Assembly: GCA_002753305.1 (NCBI GenBank)
Contig: PEAC01000003.1
Span: forward strand, 1 to 64,000
Length of the DNA: 64,000 nucleotides
Direction of reading: 5' to 3'
DNA from: Nitrospirae bacterium MYbin6
GTDB taxonomy: Bacteria > Nitrospirota > Thermodesulfovibrionia > Thermodesulfovibrionales > Magnetobacteriaceae
Position numbers and translations under genes: made by a program. Within the stretch, counting starts at the first letter, position 1, and the number at the start of each line of letters is the position of its first letter. Below the pieces are notes generated by a model that was given only the letters and a program-made list of their open reading frames with translations, did no database searches and was not told where the DNA came from. Of the stretch, positions 59,480 to 64,000 are shown in pieces.

Positions 59480-60656
59480 GATTCTCATACTTGACGACGA
59501 ACAGATTATTATAGACGCGATTACCAAGCATCTGCGGCCATTCAACTTTAAGATATATTCAGCCAACGACGGCAAAGAAGGCCTGGCCCTTTATCAGGAG
59601 GTACGACCTATTCTGATTATCCTTGATCTCAGGATGCCGGTCATGGATGGCGTTGAGTTTCTCAGAAGGATATCGCTCTCACCTATGGACCCATGCTCGG
59701 TAATCGTCCTCACGGGGCATGGCAGCGACGAAGAAATGGACAGATGCTTTGAGCTTGGCGTCAGTGCCTTTCTGCGCAAGCCGTTCAATGTATATGAACT
59801 CGTCGGAATGGTCAAGCACTCAATTGCCCTGAAAAAAGTAGAACTAAGCCTCAAGGACGAACTCACGGAAAGGGCAAAGATGGAGGAGGAGCTTTTGCGT
59901 TATCGCAATCATCTTGAGGAGCTTGTCGATAAACGCACTGCCGAACTTCAAAACACAAACGATTTGCTGCAAAATGAGATTATCGAGCGTACCAAGGCCG
60001 AGCAGCTCGCAACTCAATCTCTGAAAGACAAAGAGGTACTCCTTCGTGAGATCCACCACAGGGTAAAAAATAATCTTCAGATTGTCTCAAGCCTCCTTGA
60101 CTTGCAGACAAAGTACATCAAAGACCCCGAAACGCTTCACATGTTTAAGGACAGCCAAAATCGCTTGAAAACCATGGCGCTGCTCCATGAGAAGCTCTAT
60201 CAATCGGACAATATGGCAGAGATCGATTTCGCAAAATACCTTACTAATCTCCTTGAGCACCTGTACAGGTCATATTGCATTGATACGGCGAACATCTCAA
60301 TGGCAACTGACATAGAAAAGGCGACAATCGGGTTAGACACCGCTGTGCCTTGTGGGTTAATCGTCAATGAACTCGTCTCAAACTCGCTTAAACACGCCTT
60401 TAAGGGCGATGGAAGGGGCAAGTTATTTATCAGACTCGAGAATTTGAGTAAGGGCCGGTTTAAGCTTACTGTCAGTGACACAGGGGTGGGGATGCCTGCC
60501 GGGATTGACTTAAAAAGCGCAAAAACGCTTGGGCTAAGGCTCGTAAATGCCCTCGTCACTGAACAATTAGACGGCTCGATTGAGTTTGACTCTGCCAATG
60601 GGACTAGTTTCAGGATATTTTTTAAAGAGCTAAAATACAATAAGAGAGGTGTTTAA
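59466..60656 (+). CDS. Receiver domain fused to HisKA_2-type histidine kinase
   Basis: A hybrid of 396 residues from ATG 59466. The N-terminal receiver has the acidic pocket (LILDDEQ) and phospho-acceptor Asp54 (IILDLRMPVMDG). A coiled coil leads to a HisKA_2 phosphotransfer motif, REIHHRVKNNLQIVSSLLDLQ in two adjoining parts, with His near 195, and an HATPase domain (LIVNELVSNSLKHAF, DTGVGMP, LGLRLVNAL). It may receive phosphate from the upstream PAS kinase and pass it on from its own His. It is coupled to both neighbours. Confidence 0.9.
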   Translation: MQNDKILILDDEQIIIDAITKHLRPFNFKIYSANDGKEGLALYQEVRPILIILDLRMPVMDGVEFLRRISLSPMDPCSVIVLTGHGSDEEMDRCFELGVSAFLRKPFNVYELVGMVKHSIALKKVELSLKDELTERAKMEEELLRYRNHLEELVDKRTAELQNTNDLLQNEIIERTKAEQLATQSLKDKEVLLREIHHRVKNNLQIVSSLLDLQTKYIKDPETLHMFKDSQNRLKTMALLHEKLYQSDNMAEIDFAKYLTNLLEHLYRSYCIDTANISMATDIEKATIGLDTAVPCGLIVNELVSNSLKHAFKGDGRGKLFIRLENLSKGRFKLTVSDTGVGMPAGIDLKSAKTLGLRLVNALVTEQLDGSIEFDSANGTSFRIFFKELKYNKRGV

Positions 60657-61429
60657 TGATGGATGAGGATGATGAGATTACAGGATCATCTGCCCATATC
60701 CTCGTAGTTGAGGATGAGAGCATTGTTGCAATGAGCATTAAGGACAGATTATCTGAGCTTGGGTTTACCGGCATAGACATAGTGTCGTCGGGTGAGGAGG
60801 CGATTAAAAAGCTGGATGAAGCGCTGCCTTCGCTCATACTGATGGATGTTGTCCTCAAAGGCGAACTAGACGGTATAGAGACGGCCATGATTATTCACAG
60901 CCGGTTTGACATCCCAATCGTTTACCTGACTGCCTACTCTGACCTTGAGACACTAAAAAGGGCAAAGGCCACCAAGCCCTTTGGTTATATTTTAAAACCC
61001 TTTGAGCCGCGGGAATTGTTCATAAATATAGAGTTTGCCTTATACAAACATAAAATGGAGAGAAGGCTGAAGGAGAGTGAGCGTTGGCTGCTTGCCATTT
61101 TAAAGCTGATGTCTGCCGCCATTATCACAACAGACACAGACGGAACCGTGATGTTTATGAACAACGGGGCTGCCGCTATCACCGGTTTCAACCAAAACGA
61201 GGCCATTGGAGAGGAGCTGCACAGGGTATTTAATGTCTCACCCTGCAATCCTCTGCAAAAGGCTATTGACGACGGTATGGCCATCGGTACGGACTGCATG
61301 CTGACCACAAAAAAAGGTACAAAAAGACCTGTTGACTACAGCGCCATATCGATTTCAGACGATAAGGACAACGCCATAGGCGTGGCCATAGTAATTCATA
61401 ACGCCGTAGAGAAAGAGGACCTTTCCTAA
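60656..61429 (+). CDS. Receiver-PAS response regulator
   Basis: A 257-residue protein: receiver domain (about 14-130; VVEDESIVAMSIKDRL, Asp64 in LILMDVVLKGELDG, conserved Lys in YILKPFEPRE) and a PAS domain (about 140-250; TTDTDGTVMFMNNGAAAITGF). It has no DNA-binding, GGDEF or kinase output, so it probably acts by protein contact or passes phosphate within the operon. The ATG overlaps the previous stop by one base. Confidence 0.88.
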   Translation: MMDEDDEITGSSAHILVVEDESIVAMSIKDRLSELGFTGIDIVSSGEEAIKKLDEALPSLILMDVVLKGELDGIETAMIIHSRFDIPIVYLTAYSDLETLKRAKATKPFGYILKPFEPRELFINIEFALYKHKMERRLKESERWLLAILKLMSAAIITTDTDGTVMFMNNGAAAITGFNQNEAIGEELHRVFNVSPCNPLQKAIDDGMAIGTDCMLTTKKGTKRPVDYSAISISDDKDNAIGVAIVIHNAVEKEDLS

Positions 61430-61493
61430 GCTCCAGCGCATGTATTGCGTGCACTTGAATCAATAAATTAATTCATTATAAAGGGGCCATTGT

Positions 61494-63371
61494 ATGAAGA
61501 TATCGATTCACAGCGGTAAGACAATTGAAGCAAAAGCAGGTGCAACCATATATGAATCCCTGAAGGCCAATGGCATATTTCTTGTCTCACCGTGCGGCGC
61601 TAAGGGTACCTGTGGAAAGTGTACCGTTAAGGTATTAAGCGGGGATGTAGACGTTAAGTCCTACGCAAAGATAGGCCAGAAAGAGCGCAGCGAGGGGCTT
61701 GTACTTTCTTGCCAGGCCAGGGCCGACTCAGACCTGCAAATTGAAATCCCTGAACACTCCAGGCTGGTACTTGGCGGCAAGATAGCCGTCAGCATTTTTA
61801 AAGACACGGCCGGCTATCTGAAATCCTATGACACCGGGATTGACCCTCTCACAAAGCGCGTCTCTCTGTCGCTTCCACCGCCCAGCATTAATGACAACAT
61901 CGGAGACCTTGAGCGACTCCGCCGCTGCCTTGAAGAGTTTGGCATTGTAAATGTACATTTTTCTTATGAGTTTGTCTCAACCATTATGGATAAGCTCAGA
62001 GAGGGCGATTTCAATGCAGTCTTGTCATATGCAAAGACCTCTGGTAATGCCTTTGAGGGTATCTCTCTCATACCCTCTGGGCGATGCGCCGGACAATATG
62101 GCCTTACCGTTGACATAGGCACTACCACGGTTGTTGTCTATCTCGTTTCTCTCACTACCGGCGATGTTATCGACATAGGCTCGACGTATAATTCTCAGAC
62201 GAAATTCGGCGACGACGTTATTACAAGAATTGTCCACGCTACCGAAGGCGGAGGCCTCTCAGACCTCAGGGACGCCGTTGTTGGAGACATTAACACAATA
62301 GTCGATTTCTTCCGTGAAAAACACAATATTGATACATGCGGGATTGAGGCGGCCTCCATCTCTGGAAACACCACAATGTCCCATATCTTCTGGGGACTGA
62401 ACCCGGCCTCAATCAGAGAAGACCCCTATATACCTGCCGTAAATATCTATCCTATCTGGCACGCCTCTGACGCGCGTCTCAATATTAATCCGCAGGCCCC
62501 CGTCTATACCGCCCCCTCGGTAGCCAGCTATGTCGGTGGTGATATAGTCTCCGGGATTCTTGCCTCAAAGATGCACAGGAGTACCGGTATATCGCTCTTT
62601 ATGGATATTGGAACAAATGCCGAGGTGGCCATTGGCAACGATGAATGGATTATGACGGCGGCATGTTCGGCAGGGCCGTGTTTCGAGGGTGGCGGTATAA
62701 AGTTTGGAATGCGGGCAACCCCCGGCGCTATCGAATCGATTGCCATTGACCCCGTCACGCTTAAGCCCTCTATCAGCGTAATCGGCGGCGAAGAGCCGGC
62801 AGGCATTTGCGGCTCAGGTATGATTGACGCGATTGTTGAGCTTTGGAAGACCGGCATTATTAATCAAAAGGGCGTTTTTAATCCCGCAAAGACCCCTCTG
62901 GTAAGGGAGGGTGAGGACGGACTGGAGTTCCTGATTTACAGCGGGGGCAACAGGGACATTGTGCTTACGACGGTCGATATGGAAAATCTCATCAGGGCCA
63001 AGGCCGCAATCTTCGCCGGCGTGTCATTACTGCTGCGTGAGGCGGGGCTGTCGCTCGATGTGTTGGATAAGGTGTATGTTGCCGGTGGTTTTGGAAACTC
63101 TCTGAACGTGGAAAAGGCCGTGATGTTAGGTATGATTCCCGATTTACCCAAAGATAAGTACGTATTTTTAGGCAACACTTCAATTATTGGGGCTTATCTG
63201 TCTCTGATGTCCGATGCCTTAAGGATGGAGCTTGAGTCTATTGCCTCTAAAATGACATACATAGAGTTGTCGGTAGTAGGGGATTACATGGACGAATACA
63301 TGTCCGCTATGTTTATACCGCACACGGACATGTCAAAGTTTCCATCCGTAAGCACAGCGCTAGGCCTGTAA
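61494..63371 (+). CDS. ASKHA-type corrinoid activation ferredoxin (DUF4445)
   Basis: A 625-residue redox ATPase-like protein. The N-terminal plant-type [2Fe-2S] domain has Cys34, Cys40, Cys43 and Cys73 (PCGAKGTCGKC and LVLSCQA). The C-terminal part is an ASKHA ATPase-fold domain (YGLTVDIGTTTVVVYLVS, ISGNTTMSHIFWGLNP, FMDIGTNAEVAIGN). This is the RACo/RamA architecture: such proteins use ATP to reduce inactive Co(II) corrinoid proteins of methyl-transfer systems. No methyltransferase or corrinoid protein is in the window, so the target is unknown. An AGGGG site precedes ATG 61494. Confidence 0.92.
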   Translation: MKISIHSGKTIEAKAGATIYESLKANGIFLVSPCGAKGTCGKCTVKVLSGDVDVKSYAKIGQKERSEGLVLSCQARADSDLQIEIPEHSRLVLGGKIAVSIFKDTAGYLKSYDTGIDPLTKRVSLSLPPPSINDNIGDLERLRRCLEEFGIVNVHFSYEFVSTIMDKLREGDFNAVLSYAKTSGNAFEGISLIPSGRCAGQYGLTVDIGTTTVVVYLVSLTTGDVIDIGSTYNSQTKFGDDVITRIVHATEGGGLSDLRDAVVGDINTIVDFFREKHNIDTCGIEAASISGNTTMSHIFWGLNPASIREDPYIPAVNIYPIWHASDARLNINPQAPVYTAPSVASYVGGDIVSGILASKMHRSTGISLFMDIGTNAEVAIGNDEWIMTAACSAGPCFEGGGIKFGMRATPGAIESIAIDPVTLKPSISVIGGEEPAGICGSGMIDAIVELWKTGIINQKGVFNPAKTPLVREGEDGLEFLIYSGGNRDIVLTTVDMENLIRAKAAIFAGVSLLLREAGLSLDVLDKVYVAGGFGNSLNVEKAVMLGMIPDLPKDKYVFLGNTSIIGAYLSLMSDALRMELESIASKMTYIELSVVGDYMDEYMSAMFIPHTDMSKFPSVSTALGL

Positions 63372-64000
63372 TGCCGATTGTCGAGGTATTAGACAACACA
63401 CTGATAGATAAGATAGCCGCCGGTGAGGTTATTGAAAGGCCCGCCTCCGTGGTGAAGGAACTCGTTGAGAACTCCCTTGACGCTGGCAGCGCTGAGATAA
63501 AAATCGACATACTAAACGGAGGCAAGCATCTCATACGCGTCGTGGACAACGGCATGGGCATGGAGCCAGAGGACGCCCTTAATTCTATTAAAAGGCACGC
63601 AACAAGCAAGATACGCAGTGAAAGCGATTTATCCGCGCTGAAGACGCTGGGGTTTCGCGGTGAGGCCCTCTCATCCATTGCATCCGTCTCCAGGATGTCA
63701 ATAACCACCGCAAAGGCAGGCACGACCCTGGCCACAACCGTTGAGATTCATGGCGGCACAGTTAAAAACGTCAGTGAACGCGCCGGAGTTGGTACCATCA
63801 TAGAGGTTAGAGAGCTTTTTTACAACACACCTGCCAGAAAGAAATTCCTCAAAAGTACGCAAAACGAGCTGTTTTATGTCCTGGATGTGATTACTCAAGC
63901 GGCACTGTCGTATATCAATGTGAAATTCACCGTCAATGTAGACGAACGTGAGTCGATGAACCTGCCGGGTGCCTCAGGCATTGACGAGAGGATTCAGCAG
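63371..64000 (+). CDS. mutL: DNA mismatch repair protein MutL (5' part, runs off the window)
   Basis: The first 210 codons of MutL. GHKL ATPase motifs are intact: VVKELVENSLDAGS, VVDNGMGM, KRHATSKI, LGFRGEALSSIASVS and VRELFYNTPARKKFLK. MutL couples MutS mismatch recognition to strand removal. The ATG at 63371 overlaps the TAA of the ferredoxin gene by one base. The C-terminal dimerisation/endonuclease part is outside the window. Confidence 0.96.
   Translation, partial: MPIVEVLDNTLIDKIAAGEVIERPASVVKELVENSLDAGSAEIKIDILNGGKHLIRVVDNGMGMEPEDALNSIKRHATSKIRSESDLSALKTLGFRGEALSSIASVSRMSITTAKAGTTLATTVEIHGGTVKNVSERAGVGTIIEVRELFYNTPARKKFLKSTQNELFYVLDVITQAALSYINVKFTVNVDERESMNLPGASGIDERIQQ

Overview
The window looks like ordinary chromosome from a Gram-negative (diderm), flagellated bacterium. 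It carries lnt, a lapA-lapB fusion, an RND efflux system with a TolC-type partner, rseP, ftsEX-envC and flagellin. Gene content and style (CobA-HemD fusion, many PAS sensors, an ASKHA ferredoxin, TPR-GT-C proteins) would fit Nitrospirota or a Desulfobacterota-like lineage. No rRNA or species marker is present, so this placement is inference. Almost all of the DNA is coding, genes are packed into operons with 1-26 nt overlaps, and I see no insertion sequence, prophage or CRISPR array.

Layout. 0-4.1 kb (minus): ftsE-ftsX-envC plus the first codons of a further gene, then hisD. 4.2 kb: tRNA-Phe. 4.3-6.9 kb (plus): lnt and prfB, the latter with its programmed +1 frameshift. 6.95-7.2 kb: an AT-rich gap with DnaA-box-like sites and a perfect inverted repeat, a candidate replication origin. 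7.2-16 kb (plus): dnaA, dnaN, a histidine-kinase-like protein lacking the phospho-accepting histidine, cheD, gyrB, gyrA. 16 kb: tRNA-Val (minus). 16.1-21.8 kb (plus): tripartite RND efflux operon. 21.9-30.1 kb (minus): MltD-like transglycosylase, flagellin, and serS-hemC-cobA/hemD-mnmE. 30.2-38.1 kb (minus): a parDE toxin-antitoxin pair, a 400-base gap with a possible leader peptide, and a five-gene membrane glycosylation operon (two TPR GT-C proteins, DUF2142, a decaprenylphosphoryl-ribose-synthase-like UbiA protein, GT4). 38.2-41.1 kb (minus): DUF5618 protein, SLT lytic transglycosylase, glucose-6-phosphate isomerase.

41.2-44.8 kb (plus): two unusual regulatory/scaffold genes, a membrane-anchored PEGA-WD40 protein and a PilZ-like/HDOD-like/degenerate NtrC-like protein. 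44.8-45.8 kb (minus): MOSC and MogA-type proteins. 45.9-51.8 kb (plus): FG-GAP protein, uppS, cdsA, dxr, rseP and ybgC, a lipid/isoprenoid/envelope operon. 51.8-54.3 kb (minus): rmuC and a dgt-type gene that apparently starts at CTG. 54.5-56.9 kb (plus): nadD, rsfS, lapA-lapB fusion. 56.87 kb: a perfect parS centromere site. 56.9-64 kb (plus): a PAS-rich histidine kinase, a receiver-HisKA_2 kinase, a receiver-PAS protein, an ASKHA [2Fe-2S] activator and the 5' part of mutL. A parS site about 50 kb from dnaA supports the view that the window lies beside the chromosome origin.
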